Both the position numbers and the translations under genes were made by a program. A stretch of 64,000 nt of DNA from Alteromonas sp. V450 (lineage in GTDB: Bacteria > Pseudomonadota > Gammaproteobacteria > Enterobacterales > Alteromonadaceae): NCBI RefSeq assembly GCF_001885075.1, contig NZ_MODU01000004.1, forward strand, positions 1,488,001 through 1,552,000, written 5' to 3'. Position 1 is the first letter of the stretch, and the number at the start of each line of letters is the position of its first letter. This document shows, piece after piece, positions 9,629 to 19,861 of this stretch. The notes below the pieces were generated by a model, which was not told the DNA's origin, did no database searches, and was given only the letters and a program-made list of their open reading frames with translations.

Positions 9629-9875
9629 TTTTGGTGATTAACACCTTAAATGCTTTACAGCTATCCGATAGCACGTCTTGGCTGTTAAGGAAGCGAAAAC
9701 GCGTCAATGCTAATTCATTCTCTGTAGTGGTCTCGTAAACCACCAAAACCTTGAATAAGAAGCTTTGCAGGGTACAGCTATGTTTTCTAATTAACGCAAG
9801 ACTTCTCTTCGGCATTAATGTAAACCTCGAAAACAACACTCAAGCTTTACATTTGATTTACATCCTAAACAGTTA

Positions 9876-9889
9876 TGCTACCGGTGGCA
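9876..9889. promoter_or_regulatory. Operator-like palindrome TGCTACCGGTGGCA
   Basis: This near-perfect 14-bp palindrome with a central CCGG step resembles LacI-family operators. It shares 13 of 14 positions with the perfect palindrome at 10105. It sits in the divergent 0.68 kb region between the TonB receptor and the GH105 gene. The regulator gene is not visible in this window. Confidence 0.55.
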
Positions 9890-10104
9890 ACAAGTTTGTA
9901 GAAAAAATTTACAATAAGTAGAAATTTGGTAGTCAATAATGAGAAAGGAATATACTACTGGTGTTAACCTATCAAATAGAAAAAACAGGTATTAAACCAT
10001 AAAATACAGTAACTTATTAAGTTCAAGACACTTTATTGGCACGTAAAAGAAAAGTTAAAAAATGTAAACAATACCATTGACATATGAGCAAATAAAAACC
10101 ATTA

Positions 10105-10118
10105 TGCTACCGGTAGCA
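10105..10118. promoter_or_regulatory. Perfect operator-like palindrome TGCTACCGGTAGCA
   Basis: This perfect 14-bp inverted repeat lies 40 bases before the GH105 start codon, where a repressor would block the GH105-GH28-CE8 transcript. The form is typical of LacI/GalR-family operators. The rest of the 9477-10157 gap is AT-rich and I see no gene in it. Confidence 0.62.
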
Positions 10119-10157
10119 CAGAGTGTATTTACAATGTTATAAAAATAAGGGTTGGTT

Positions 10158-11363
10158 ATGCTAAAAGGTATTCTACGCGCAGCTTCCGTTGTAGCTTGCA
10201 CGGCGTTTGTTTCTTCCGCTGCTAATGCAAATGATTGGGTACAAATGCCTCTCGACAACACACAATCATGGTCAATGAGAATGATAGAGTCTGAGATGGT
10301 GCGTTTCCCAGAAGCTTGGCAAATCGATTGGGATGAGAAGCCCCAGTGGGATTACGTTCACGGTCTCAACCTCCTTGCCATAACAGAAGTCTATCAAGAT
10401 ACTAAAGATCCCCGTCTGCTTTCTTATGTAAAAGGTTACTACGACATGTTGGTTCAACAAGACGGAAGTATCAAAACCTATGATATCAATAAGTTTAATA
10501 TTGATATGGTTAACCCTGGCAAAGTGCTGTTTTTCCTTTATGAAGAAACCGGCAACCCTAAATACAAAAAAGCCGCTGACCTACTTAGAACTCAGCTTAC
10601 TACTCACCCACGTACCGAGCAAGGTGGGTTTTGGCATAAGAAACGCTATCCAGACCAAATGTGGCTTGACGGCCTGTACATGGGTGCTCCCTTCTACGCT
10701 GAATACATTGTTAAGTACGGCGATATGAAAGAGCTAGACGATGTATTTTTGCAATTTGAACTCATTGAAGAGCACCTTTACGACGAAAAAACAGGTCTCC
10801 CCTTACATGGCTGGGACGCATCTAAAAAGCAAAAGTGGGCTGATAAAGAAACAGGTCTTTCTCAACATCACTGGTCTCGTTCGCTAGGTTGGTATGCTAT
10901 GGCAATGGTGGATGTGCTAGAAGTTGTCCCTGCCGAACACCCAAAAACACCCTGGCTACAAGCGCGCTTTAAAGCGTTTATCGACGCTACGCTTACCTAT
11001 CAACATAATTCAGGCACCTGGTATCAGGTTACTGACTTGGGAAGCCGTGAAGGAAACTACCTTGAAGCATCAGGTACAGCTATGTTGACCTACGCTATGG
11101 CTAAGGGTGCAAGCCTTAAGTTTCTTCCAGAAGAATACAAAGCGCACGCAGAAAAAGGGTTTGCCGGACTTCTTGATCAAATGATATCGGTTAACCCAGA
11201 AACTAACGTTATCAGTCTTGAACAAGTTTGCGCTGTTGCTGGTCTTGGTGGAAATCCATATAGAGATGGTTCATTCGACTACTACATGAGTGAACCAATC
11301 AGAGCAAACGACGCGAAAGGCGTAGGTCCATTCATTCTGGCTGCACATTATTTGAATAAGTAA
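10158..11363 (+). CDS. Unsaturated rhamnogalacturonyl hydrolase-like GH105 protein
   Basis: This 401-residue glycoside hydrolase is of the GH88/GH105 (alpha/alpha)6-barrel type. Key segments are WDYVHGLNLLA, the catalytic-Asp region MWLDGLYMGAPFYAEY near residues 167-182, HHWSRSLGWYAMAMVDVLE and the late GPFILAAHYLNK. Such enzymes remove the terminal unsaturated uronic acid from lyase-generated pectin fragments. A Sec signal peptide ending SSAANA indicates export to the periplasm. I chose the ATG at 10158, which follows AAGGGTTGG; upstream TTG and GTG codons look less likely. GH28 begins 33 bases after the stop. Confidence 0.9.
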   Translation: MLKGILRAASVVACTAFVSSAANANDWVQMPLDNTQSWSMRMIESEMVRFPEAWQIDWDEKPQWDYVHGLNLLAITEVYQDTKDPRLLSYVKGYYDMLVQQDGSIKTYDINKFNIDMVNPGKVLFFLYEETGNPKYKKAADLLRTQLTTHPRTEQGGFWHKKRYPDQMWLDGLYMGAPFYAEYIVKYGDMKELDDVFLQFELIEEHLYDEKTGLPLHGWDASKKQKWADKETGLSQHHWSRSLGWYAMAMVDVLEVVPAEHPKTPWLQARFKAFIDATLTYQHNSGTWYQVTDLGSREGNYLEASGTAMLTYAMAKGASLKFLPEEYKAHAEKGFAGLLDQMISVNPETNVISLEQVCAVAGLGGNPYRDGSFDYYMSEPIRANDAKGVGPFILAAHYLNK

Positions 11364-11396
11364 AAAGCGCTAAATTGTAAATAAAAGGGGTATATG

Positions 11397-12863
11397 ATGG
11401 TCCGACCTAACTCACCGAATGCCAGACGTCACTTCTTAAAGTCTGGTCTCGCCACCACTGTTGCAGCTTCTGGGATGGCTGTAGGTGTTCCTACATTCCT
11501 GTCTGGATGTGCAAATGTGACCGAAACGGGAAGGACTCAACGCCAGTGGGACGCCGAAGCAAACCTTATTAAAGGGATGATAAAGCGCCCCACCTTTGCA
11601 AAGCGCGAAGCTAATGTTACCGACTTTTTAAAAGAAAATGGCAGTGACTTTAAGCAAGCGTTACATGCAGCTATCGACCAAGTCGCACGCCAAGGTGGTG
11701 GCAAAGTGGTTGTGCCAAAAGGCGACTGGCTATGCAGAGGCCCAATTCACTTACAGTCGAATATAAACTTGCATATTGAGGCAGGCGCAACCATTCGATT
11801 TTCTACCAACCCTGATGATTACAAACCATACGTTTTTACGCGCTGGGAAGGTATGGAGTTGATGGGTTACTCCCCTCTTATTTATGCTTTTGAGCGAACT
11901 AATATCGCAATTACCGGCAAAGGTACGCTTGACGGTAGCGCGGCAAAAGACAACTGGTGGCCATGGAAAGGTAAGTGGAAGGCTTCAACATGGGGTGACG
12001 ACCCGGTTGAGAACCAAAAATATACCCGAGACACGCTGCAAGAAATGGTAGAAAACGGGACGCCTGTTAGTGACCGCGTTTTTGAAAATAATTACCTTCG
12101 CCCTCCGTTTATACAACCTTACCGCTGTGAAAATGTACTTATCGAGGGTGTTACCATACTGCGCTCTCCATTTTGGTTAGTTAACCCTGTGCTTTGCAAG
12201 AACGTCACCGTTAACAACGTGTACTGTAAAAGTTTCGGACCAAATTCGGACGGTTGCGACCCTGAAAGCTGCACGAACGTTCTTATCTCTAACTGCACGT
12301 TTGATACAGGGGACGATTGCATCGCCATTAAATCTGGACGCAATGCAGACGGCAGAAGGGTCAATGTTCCCTGCAGTAATATCGTCATAGAACATTGCGA
12401 GATGAAAGCTGGCCATGGCGGTGTTGTAATCGGCAGTGAAATATCCGGTGGTGTAGAGAATCTCTATGCTCAGTATTGCACCATGAGTAGCCCTGATTTA
12501 GACCGCGGCATTAGAATTAAAACCAACAGTATTCGAGGTGGTCACCTAAAAAACCTAAACTATCGCAATATCGATGTTGGGACGGTGAAAGACGCCGTTG
12601 TTGTAAATTTCTTCTACGAAGAAGGTGATGCTGGTAACTTCCCTCCTCTACTGGAAGATATCACCATAGAGAACTTAAACGTTGCGTCAGCTAACCGGGC
12701 CTTTGTGCTTCGCGGGTATGACCATACGCCTATTTCTGGGTTGACGTTAAATAACATAACGATAAAGCGTGCACTTAAAGATGCCGTTATCGAAAACGTA
12801 GCGCACCTTTCAACTAACAATGTGTTTATTAATAGCCAACCATTTAACAAGAACGGACTGTAG
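11397..12863 (+). CDS. Polygalacturonase, GH28, Tat-type lipoprotein
   Basis: This right-handed beta-helix enzyme cuts galacturonan chains. GH28 signatures appear in order: NSDGCDPESC near residue 284, TGDDCIAIKSG near 303, GHGGVVIGSE near 340 and RGIRIKTNSIRGG near 372, covering the three catalytic Asp residues, the His and the RIK substrate motif. The N-terminus has a twin-arginine motif RRHFLKSG followed by a hydrophobic stretch and a lipobox-like LSGC. It is therefore predicted to be Tat-exported and possibly lipid-anchored, which is unusual for pectinases. An ATG at 11394 directly precedes the chosen start. The pectinesterase follows 13 bases downstream. Confidence 0.92.
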   Translation: MVRPNSPNARRHFLKSGLATTVAASGMAVGVPTFLSGCANVTETGRTQRQWDAEANLIKGMIKRPTFAKREANVTDFLKENGSDFKQALHAAIDQVARQGGGKVVVPKGDWLCRGPIHLQSNINLHIEAGATIRFSTNPDDYKPYVFTRWEGMELMGYSPLIYAFERTNIAITGKGTLDGSAAKDNWWPWKGKWKASTWGDDPVENQKYTRDTLQEMVENGTPVSDRVFENNYLRPPFIQPYRCENVLIEGVTILRSPFWLVNPVLCKNVTVNNVYCKSFGPNSDGCDPESCTNVLISNCTFDTGDDCIAIKSGRNADGRRVNVPCSNIVIEHCEMKAGHGGVVIGSEISGGVENLYAQYCTMSSPDLDRGIRIKTNSIRGGHLKNLNYRNIDVGTVKDAVVVNFFYEEGDAGNFPPLLEDITIENLNVASANRAFVLRGYDHTPISGLTLNNITIKRALKDAVIENVAHLSTNNVFINSQPFNKNGL

Positions 12864-12876
12864 AAGAATAAATGCT

Positions 12877-14064
12877 ATGGAATTTAATAAAGCACGTGTC
12901 AGTCTTCATTTAGCCTTTGTGTTGCTGGCGGGTATACTTTTAAGTGGATTAAGCGCGGCAATGCCAGCAACGACGGATATAGTGGTAGCTAAATCACATG
13001 ACAGTGACGATGACAGTGGCGTAAGTACGGACGCTTTACCTCGTTTTAACTCTGTGTCCCAAGCTGTTGCTTATATCGAGTCTCACGAGCCACAAAAAGA
13101 TAAAGTATGGACCGTCTTTATTAACGAAGGCATGTATCGAGAGCGTGTCGTCATTAACGTTGATAACGTTCACTTGATAGGCCAGTCGCAAGAAACAACG
13201 ACTATCGTTTTCAATCGATATGCAGGTCAAAAAGTCGCAGAGAATTCTGATGAAAAATGGGGAACTCGTCGCACCGCCACTGTAGAGATTTTAGGTGATA
13301 ATATCACTCTGGAAAATATCACTATCACCAATGATTTTGATTATCCCGGTAACGAGGTCAAAGCAAAAAACGACCCTACTCGATTATCAGGTACGCAGGC
13401 AGTAGCGCTTAAAACCGACGTGAATTCAGATCGCACTTACCTTAAAAATGTCGCACTCTGGGGTTACCAAGATACCCTCTATTTAAAAGGTGATCGCGCT
13501 CTTGTTGAAGGTGGAACAATTGCCGGACACATTGATTTCATTTTTGGTGAGGGCACCGCGTTTTTTGAAGGCGTTTCTATTGTTTCCCGTACACGTTATT
13601 CTGGCGGTGATAGCGAAGGACTAACAGGCTACATTACCGCCCCAAGCACTCATTTACAGCGTCCTTATGGATTAACGTTCAATAACTGCAGACTTGAAAG
13701 AGAAAACGGCGTTCCGGATGAAAGCGTGGCACTGGGAAGACCTTGGCATCCAACAACCACCTTTTCAGATGGCCGATATGCAAACCCTTACGCCGTAGGT
13801 AAATCTACATTCATAAATACTTACATGGACAGCCACATTGCAAACTTTCGCTGGGCTCCAATGAAGGGAAAAACAGCAGATGGAGTAACAAGGTTATTTA
13901 GTCCTCACACAGAGGCAAGATTTGCTGAATACGGCTCATACGGCCCTGGTACACCGCAACCTGCGGACTTACCGGATTATTCCTCCCACTTTTTATCTGC
14001 TCCCAGCGCTAGCTTTTATAGAAAAAGCTACATACTAAAAGGATGGGATCCCGTAACGGATTAA
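12877..14064 (+). CDS. Pectinesterase (CE8)
   Basis: Pectin methylesterase removes methyl groups from homogalacturonan so that polygalacturonases can act. The 395-residue product carries ALWGYQDTLYL near residue 192, GHIDFIFGEGTAFFEG near 217 with the second catalytic Asp, and LGRPWHPTTTF near 286 with the Arg/Trp pair. An N-terminal hydrophobic segment ending SGLSAAMPA suggests export. The open frame starts at 12820 inside the GH28 gene, but the ATG at 12877 follows AGAAGAATAA and gives a proper signal peptide. It is the last gene of the GH105-GH28-CE8 transcript. Confidence 0.93.
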   Translation: MEFNKARVSLHLAFVLLAGILLSGLSAAMPATTDIVVAKSHDSDDDSGVSTDALPRFNSVSQAVAYIESHEPQKDKVWTVFINEGMYRERVVINVDNVHLIGQSQETTTIVFNRYAGQKVAENSDEKWGTRRTATVEILGDNITLENITITNDFDYPGNEVKAKNDPTRLSGTQAVALKTDVNSDRTYLKNVALWGYQDTLYLKGDRALVEGGTIAGHIDFIFGEGTAFFEGVSIVSRTRYSGGDSEGLTGYITAPSTHLQRPYGLTFNNCRLERENGVPDESVALGRPWHPTTTFSDGRYANPYAVGKSTFINTYMDSHIANFRWAPMKGKTADGVTRLFSPHTEARFAEYGSYGPGTPQPADLPDYSSHFLSAPSASFYRKSYILKGWDPVTD

Positions 14065-14177
14065 TACCTTTATATCACCTTAACCTACCTTTATTGGCAC
14101 AATTAAGCGTATACACTCATTGCGTAACGCTATGACATCTATTATCTTTTAATCACAACAAAATAACTTTTGTGGTT

Positions 14178-16301
14178 ATGTCAATACGCTTTCGATACGT
14201 AATTGCACTATTCCTCACTGGCTCATTAATAACGCTTTCGTTTGTCGTTCTTTACGGGTTAATTGAAGAGCAAAAACAAGATGCGGAAATCATCAATATG
14301 GCGGGGCAACAACGAATGTTGTCCCAACGTATCACTCTGCTTGTCTCAACGCCAAACATCTGCGATGACGAGTCAAGCCGAACAATGCTCGAAAACGCGA
14401 TAACTATTTTTCAAGCAAATCATACAACGCTTACTTCATTGGCAAAGTTGCCCCAAAAAGTTCAGGATACCTATTTTGGCGCTGGTAACTTGGATGAAAA
14501 AGTAACGCTGTTTATCGAAAATGCAAAGCGCGTAGCCGCGTTGGAATCTTGCGCAGAGCCGCCCATCACTATCACAGACGCCACGGTTCTGTTGGCCGCC
14601 CTAGATGATGTAGTGACTTTATTTGAAATTAACGCAATGACAAGCGTTGACAGAGTATTAAACATTGAAACCTATCTTTGGTTAGCCACCCTTGCTCTCT
14701 TACTCTTGGAGGCAATGTTTATTTTTACTCCTATGGAAAAATCAGTTAAAAGTGCCTTTGAAAAACTCACTTCACTAAAAGAGACCGCAGAACAAGCCGC
14801 ATTACAAGCTCAAAAAGCGAGCAAATCCAAGTCTGAGTTTTTGTCCAGTATGAGCCACGAGCTTCGTACGCCAATGAACGGGTTATTTGGAATGATTGAA
14901 CTTGCCATCGATCATCCTGAAAAAAGCAATATCTACCTCAAAAAGGCGAAAAGTGCTGGGCGTCAGCTGCTTGTACTAATTAACGACATACTCGATATAT
15001 CAAAAATTGAAGCTGGAAAAATAAAAATTGAGCAAGCGCCGGTGGACTTGTTGCAAGTACTCGATGATGTTGTTTCTCTTCAACGTGTTTATTGCCAACG
15101 CAAAGGGCTCGCGTTTTTCTATAATAAAGATCCAGACCTCCCACATGTGATTAAGGGTGATGTGACACGGATTGCTCAAATTCTTCACAACTTGCTAAGC
15201 AACGCAATAAAATTTACCTCCAGCGGCTCAGTAACGCTTGAGGTTTTATACAAAAGCTCAGATGTTGGCAATGAAATTCGTTTTAATGTTATCGACACAG
15301 GTATAGGGATTGAAGCATCTAAAATAAACAGGGTGTTTGAAAAATTTGAGCAAGCAGACCAAACTACCACAAGAGAGTTCGGCGGTACTGGCTTAGGTTT
15401 AAGCATTGCAAAACAACTTGCCAAATTGATGCAAGGCGACATTACACTCGAGTCGGTGGTAGGTGAAGGCAGTGCGTTCAGCTTCAGAATGCCGGCACAC
15501 AAATCCGAGCTCCCAAAAATAGAGGTTAAGCCTTGTACAAGTTTGCGCTGCGCCATAGTTGATGACCTGCAGACTAGCCGGGAATATTTTGACCATGTCG
15601 TCACTTCGCTTTCAATCTCTTCTGATTGTTACGAAAACGCACAATCATTTTTAGAGGGCGATCCACTCTCTTACGATATCATTCTCCTTGACCTTTCTAT
15701 GCCGGAGGTAAGCGGAATAGATTTACTTAAAGCACTCAAAAAATTGAACCCTGAAAGGTTTCCGTTAGTCATTTTGATATCTGCAGAATTAGAAAGGCTG
15801 GAAGGAGAGACTGACGTTATGTCACTCGTATGGAAAACCCATGCGAAGCCAATCAACCGACGAGAGCTTGAGAACGATCTCAATAACTTGGTAGAAAATA
15901 AGCAGATTGAAGATAAACCAGATAGAATTCAGAACAAGAAAAAGCGGATTCTACTCGCTGAAGACAACGAAATAAACGCAGAAATTGTTAAGGCAATTCT
16001 ACAAGAACAAGGTTACACGTTCTTGCACGTAAAAAATGGGCAAGATGCGATAACTGCATGTAAAAACCACCGATTTGACCTTATTCTGATGGATTGTAAT
16101 ATGCCGGTTATGGGGGGTATAGAAGCATCGATTTACTTGCGTAACACGCTTAAAACAAGCTTACCTATCGTTGCTCTTACAGCGAACGCTTTTGCAGAGG
16201 ACAAGGAAGAGTGCCTAAAAGCAGGTATGGACGACTTCCTTGCAAAACCTCTCGAAAAAGAAACGCTGCTTCTATGTCTTAAGAAACACCTGACGGTATA
16301 A
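14178..16301 (+). CDS. Hybrid sensor histidine kinase with PilJ-type sensor and two receiver domains
   Basis: Domains in order are TM1 (residues 5-28), a periplasmic PilJ/NarX-like sensor with AGQQRMLSQRITLL near 41, TM2 near 165-187, a HisKA domain with phospho-acceptor MSHELRTPMNG near 226, HATPase_c with NLLSNAIKFT, VIDTGIGI and GGTGLGLSI, and two receivers (LLDLSMP near 503 and LMDCNMP near 637). The second receiver is canonical, with AEDNE, the Asp and a C-terminal KP. The first starts VDDLQ and also ends AKP. There is no DNA-binding output, so it needs a phosphotransfer partner. A GTG two codons upstream is an alternative start. It lies 113 bases after the pectinesterase, and any link to pectin is speculative. 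Confidence 0.9.
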   Translation: MSIRFRYVIALFLTGSLITLSFVVLYGLIEEQKQDAEIINMAGQQRMLSQRITLLVSTPNICDDESSRTMLENAITIFQANHTTLTSLAKLPQKVQDTYFGAGNLDEKVTLFIENAKRVAALESCAEPPITITDATVLLAALDDVVTLFEINAMTSVDRVLNIETYLWLATLALLLLEAMFIFTPMEKSVKSAFEKLTSLKETAEQAALQAQKASKSKSEFLSSMSHELRTPMNGLFGMIELAIDHPEKSNIYLKKAKSAGRQLLVLINDILDISKIEAGKIKIEQAPVDLLQVLDDVVSLQRVYCQRKGLAFFYNKDPDLPHVIKGDVTRIAQILHNLLSNAIKFTSSGSVTLEVLYKSSDVGNEIRFNVIDTGIGIEASKINRVFEKFEQADQTTTREFGGTGLGLSIAKQLAKLMQGDITLESVVGEGSAFSFRMPAHKSELPKIEVKPCTSLRCAIVDDLQTSREYFDHVVTSLSISSDCYENAQSFLEGDPLSYDIILLDLSMPEVSGIDLLKALKKLNPERFPLVILISAELERLEGETDVMSLVWKTHAKPINRRELENDLNNLVENKQIEDKPDRIQNKKKRILLAEDNEINAEIVKAILQEQGYTFLHVKNGQDAITACKNHRFDLILMDCNMPVMGGIEASIYLRNTLKTSLPIVALTANAFAEDKEECLKAGMDDFLAKPLEKETLLLCLKKHLTV

Positions 16302-16321
16302 AGAAATAAAGCTTTCTACAA

Positions 16322-17206
16322 TTATTGGTATATTGCATCGTCTACCGTGTAGCCTGGGGCAATGGCTAGATTGTCTGCATTTATCAAGCCTTGCTGGTTT
16401 CTCAACCAAAGCTGATATTCACCAGTGCGTAAACTCGCATGTTTTGTGCAATCAACATTCCAGCGGCGTAACAAATAACCTGCCATGGCAGCTCTAACAC
16501 TGAGTGTTAATACCCCGCCCTCCATGTTGTAATCAAGCTCGATAGCCGTCGGGTATTTAACGTTTTTTGGATGAGGAACAACCTCCAGAGGGATCATACG
16601 CTGCCATTGCTCGTCATTATCTATGGTTTCGTGTTCATCAGGGTTTGACTTCAACGAAACTTTGCTAATGCGGGTTAACACAAAGTCACGAAAACTCTGT
16701 GATTTACGGTCAAAAGCTCTAACGTGCCAACGTTGACCGTTATCTACAATACTATGAGGAACAAGTTCACGCGCACCACTTCCGCTAGAAAGCGACGTAT
16801 AAATAACGCTGATCGCTTTTTTGTTGACTATAGCTTGCACCACTTTAGCTACAACAAAGATATCTGGCACATTCAAAGAAGAAGCGCTTTCAACAGGAAA
16901 GTGAATATCTCCAATAGCATCAAAGCCATCAGAAATCTCATTTGCCAATTTTATAAGGGTTTTTCTAGCATCATGTTCAAAAACAGGGATGAAGTCTTCA
17001 GTTTGAAAATAACGCTTTTCTCTTGGATCATAAATAAGGTTGTAAGGGGCGAGCTCTTTATACAAGGTGAAATCACGTGAGCCCGCCGACAGGCCTACTT
17101 CAAAACGACTAATAAGATCCTGACGATATATTGCGCCTTTAAACATCAAGCAGAAGTCGATATATGCAAGCCGCTGACGTTGAGAAAAAGAAATGGTTTC
17201 AAGCAT
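16322..17206 (-). CDS. WYL-domain transcriptional regulator
   Basis: This 294-residue protein has an N-terminal winged-helix-like region (FSQRQRLAYIDF, YRQDLISRFEVGLSAGSRDF) followed by a central WYL domain: ISVIYTSLSSGSGARELVPH, then GQRWHVRAFDRKSQSFRDFV. WYL proteins bind nucleic acid or small ligands through this Sm-like fold and usually regulate transcription. The WCX-like C-terminus is present. It is convergent with the hybrid kinase, 20 bases from its stop, and has no visible defence genes beside it, unlike the BrxR type. Target genes are unknown. Confidence 0.8.
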   Translation of the reverse strand: MLETISFSQRQRLAYIDFCLMFKGAIYRQDLISRFEVGLSAGSRDFTLYKELAPYNLIYDPREKRYFQTEDFIPVFEHDARKTLIKLANEISDGFDAIGDIHFPVESASSLNVPDIFVVAKVVQAIVNKKAISVIYTSLSSGSGARELVPHSIVDNGQRWHVRAFDRKSQSFRDFVLTRISKVSLKSNPDEHETIDNDEQWQRMIPLEVVPHPKNVKYPTAIELDYNMEGGVLTLSVRAAMAGYLLRRWNVDCTKHASLRTGEYQLWLRNQQGLINADNLAIAPGYTVDDAIYQ

Positions 17207-17272
17207 AGTTGTTTGTACTTATTAATTTAAGGTTAGTGTGGTTTAATTTAACTCACATGTAAACACTTAAAT

Positions 17273-17295
17273 AAAAAGCACCCATCGGTGCTTTT
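17273..17295 (-). terminator. Terminator of the chemoreceptor gene
   Basis: On the minus strand AAGCACC and GGTGCTT form a 7-bp stem with a short loop, followed by TTTTTAT. It lies about 30 bases downstream of the chemoreceptor stop codon. The stem is also flanked by Ts on the plus strand. Confidence 0.65.
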
Positions 17296-17323
17296 CCATA
17301 AAACAGTAAAAAGCGTAATGCGC

Positions 17324-19243
17324 CTAAAAGTGAAACTTTCTCAGCTGCATTTGCATTTGTTTTATCTGCGAAACAAGTTCTTCGCAACTACTTGCTACCT
17401 CTTGAGCATACTCGCTATTATCAGCACCTACGCCCTGAATACTCGCTAAACCCGATGTAACATTATTGGTTACGGATTTCTGACCATCCGCCATTTCGGC
17501 TGCATCTTTATTCAACCTTGTGATAAGCGCAACTGCATTTAACGCCTCTTTTAAAGATTCGCCAGCATGCCTTGTAGACTCTACTGTTTTGTAGGCCGTT
17601 TCTTTGTTTTGCTGCATTTTTTCAGAAGCAACCCGACTCCCTTGCTGAAGCCGTTCAATCATTGTTCTTATTTCTTCAGTCGAACTTTGCGTTCTGCTCG
17701 CAAGCGAACGTACCTCATCGGCGACAACCGCAAACCCTCTACCCTGCTCGCCTGCTCGTGCAGCTTCAATTGCAGCGTTTAACGCTAATAAATTAGTTTG
17801 TTCCGCTATGTTGCGAATAACTTCCATCACGCCACTTATCTCTTCACTTGCTTGGGCAAGTTCGGTTATTACCTGTACTGACGTGTCTACGTCGTTTGCT
17901 TGTGACTCAATGTCTTTCATTGTCTCAGAGAGTACTTGCACACTTCGACGCGTATCCGTATCTGCAGTCAACGCGGCCTCACTCGAACTGCGAATATTCG
18001 TCGATACCGTCTCCGCGTTTTGTTGAAGCATTGTGATGGCACTATCAATATTTCGCGTTTCACTACTTAACCGTCTGACTGATTCATTGGCTTGGCCTGC
18101 AGTTGTATTTAAAGACTCAGATTTAGCGAGCATTCTATCGGTTGCTTCGTCAACGCTCTGTAGCGTTTCTTGTAATTGCGCTAAAAGAGCGTTGAACGCT
18201 TTAGCCATTGCCCCAAACTCATCTTTACTAGACGCTTGAAACCTAAACGTAAGGTCTCCATCACCGGAAGACAGGTTATTTACTACACCAATAAACTCTT
18301 CAATGGGCTTGCCAACAATATATTTGACAAGAAAGAAGACAGTTAGAAGGACACCCGCACTTGCTACCACAATTTTTAAAACTACGCCGAGAACAGCACT
18401 CGCCACCATTGACGATTTTTCGGACACAGACGCGGCAAGTACAATGTCGTAACCCCATGGCGAATAGCCAACAATTTCAATGTCCCAATTGCTGTTATTC
18501 GCTAAAGCGTCTGTGACGTCTTGACCATTTACGTGAGATGAATGCATGCGAATGTTGCCTTTAGCATCGCGTAATGCAACAAAACCATCTGTTAATACGT
18601 GGCTTTGCTCAATTGCATTTTCAAGCACGTTCAAATCTGCAGAATAACCTACGTACCAAATGCCAATGACTGAACCCGATGCATCGTACATTGGCTCATA
18701 GCCCGTTAAATAAGGGCTACCAAGAATGTCTACTGCACCATAGTATGCTTGCTGTTTAAGAATTTTTTGTATGGCTTTACCCGTGGGGGCGAGTTTGGTC
18801 CCTATCGCGCGTTGCTCATTTTTAATTACGTTTGTGCTAACACGTATAAAATCACTACCCGTTTTACTAAAAAGTGTCGCCGTCCCACCCATAATATCAG
18901 TTAACCCGTCAACCAAGGAAAACGCATTAGCTTGTGGAGTGTCACCTAAAAATAATTGATTAGCCTGGGTATCTTTTACAAATACAGCCTCTCCAAGTCT
19001 CGGTGTACCCAGCGCTTCTCCGCGCTGTTTTAGCAGTGCCATACTGCTCTTAACTCGCTCTAACATGATTGAGTCAGTTACGGTGAGAATATTTACCAGC
19101 CGATCAGCCGTATTCTTCTTTTGCTCGCTAATCTGAGAAGAAACATCTGAGGATGTTTTAAATACAGTGATAACAGCAATGATAAGCGCCAAAACACCAA
19201 TGACTGCCGACGTGTAAATCAAAAACTTTCGCTGAATTGACAT
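17324..19243 (-). CDS. Methyl-accepting chemotaxis protein with Cache sensor
   Basis: This 639-residue chemoreceptor has TM1 near residues 9-29, a periplasmic single-Cache (sCache_3-like) domain with [19 protein letters not shown] and [12 protein letters not shown]2 near 285-310, a HAMP domain and a cytoplasmic signalling helix pair. The conserved hairpin tip includes [20 protein letters not shown] and [16 protein letters not shown] near residue 494. It would couple a ligand to CheA/CheW and the flagellum. Cache domains of this type often sense small organic acids; the ligand here is unknown. The C-terminus lacks a CheR-tether pentapeptide. Confidence 0.93.
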   Translation of the reverse strand: MSIQRKFLIYTSAVIGVLALIIAVITVFKTSSDVSSQISEQKKNTADRLVNILTVTDSIMLERVKSSMALLKQRGEALGTPRLGEAVFVKDTQANQLFLGDTPQANAFSLVDGLTDIMGGTATLFSKTGSDFIRVSTNVIKNEQRAIGTKLAPTGKAIQKILKQQAYYGAVDILGSPYLTGYEPMYDASGSVIGIWYVGYSADLNVLENAIEQSHVLTDGFVALRDAKGNIRMHSSHVNGQDVTDALANNSNWDIEIVGYSPWGYDIVLAASVSEKSSMVASAVLGVVLKIVVASAGVLLTVFFLVKYIVGKPIEEFIGVVNNLSSGDGDLTFRFQASSKDEFGAMAKAFNALLAQLQETLQSVDEATDRMLAKSESLNTTAGQANESVRRLSSETRNIDSAITMLQQNAETVSTNIRSSSEAALTADTDTRRSVQVLSETMKDIESQANDVDTSVQVITELAQASEEISGVMEVIRNIAEQTNLLALNAAIEAARAGEQGRGFAVVADEVRSLASRTQSSTEEIRTMIERLQQGSRVASEKMQQNKETAYKTVESTRHAGESLKEALNAVALITRLNKDAAEMADGQKSVTNNVTSGLASIQGVGADNSEYAQEVASSCEELVSQIKQMQMQLRKFHF

Positions 19244-19441
19244 TGTAGCCCTCTAGAGACAAGTAAAGCGGTTAACACTTCCCTATTACTTTCATGCTTG
19301 TCGAGCATGAGCTACCACTTCCAGTTGAATGTGTAGTCCCAAACAAACCTTGAGTGATTCCATGTTCTTCTTAATTTAGGCTTTTTTTTTGATAGCGCAA
19401 CTTTTTATTGGCTTTAATTTAATCAGAATCAAAACGTTATG

Positions 19442-19693
19442 TTATTTAAAGTACACTTTTTTACCTATTATTTTTAGTGAAGGAACCCCTCGAATCATTG
19501 TCGCTCTCGCAAAACTTTGATCACATGAAGGACAGATACCGGGCTCGCTTGTATTATCTTGTGTAATGCGTTCGATGAAACATTTAACAAGTGCGCCTTT
19601 GCCTCCTTTTCTATACTTCAACAAAAGGTATCGACACGAGGAACAATAAATTGAAATAGTTTGCGTTGGTCCTTTAGGGTTCGGTTTTGACAT
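19442..19693 (-). CDS. Small putative zinc-ribbon protein
   Basis: This 83-residue protein of unknown function has two CxxC pairs, CSSCRY and CPSCDQ, separated by about 35 residues, which suggests one zinc-binding site. The ATG is preceded by GAGGAG at good spacing, which supports translation. It is basic (KYRKGGKGALVKC), so nucleic-acid binding is possible. It stands alone between the chemoreceptor and the PstS-like gene. The 19244-19441 gap holds nothing I recognise. Confidence 0.65.
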   Translation of the reverse strand: MSKPNPKGPTQTISIYCSSCRYLLLKYRKGGKGALVKCFIERITQDNTSEPGICPSCDQSFARATMIRGVPSLKIIGKKVYFK

Positions 19694-19861
19694 GAGCTCC
19701 TCGGTTGATTTACAAGCACAAGGTTGTTTGCGTTTATATCGTAACGCCTCAAACTATTGTGTAAATGCGACAAATGCGCAATCTTGGTTATACTTCAGCG
19801 TGAGTGGGAAAGACGGGCTTTCCAACACTGTGGATACGTTCAATTTTCAAGGCATCTAACT

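Noticed and set aside
16322-17206. Defence-island regulator (BrxR-like) interpretation of the WYL gene
   Set aside because: No BREX, CBASS, restriction or other defence genes lie beside it; neighbours are a hybrid kinase and a chemoreceptor.
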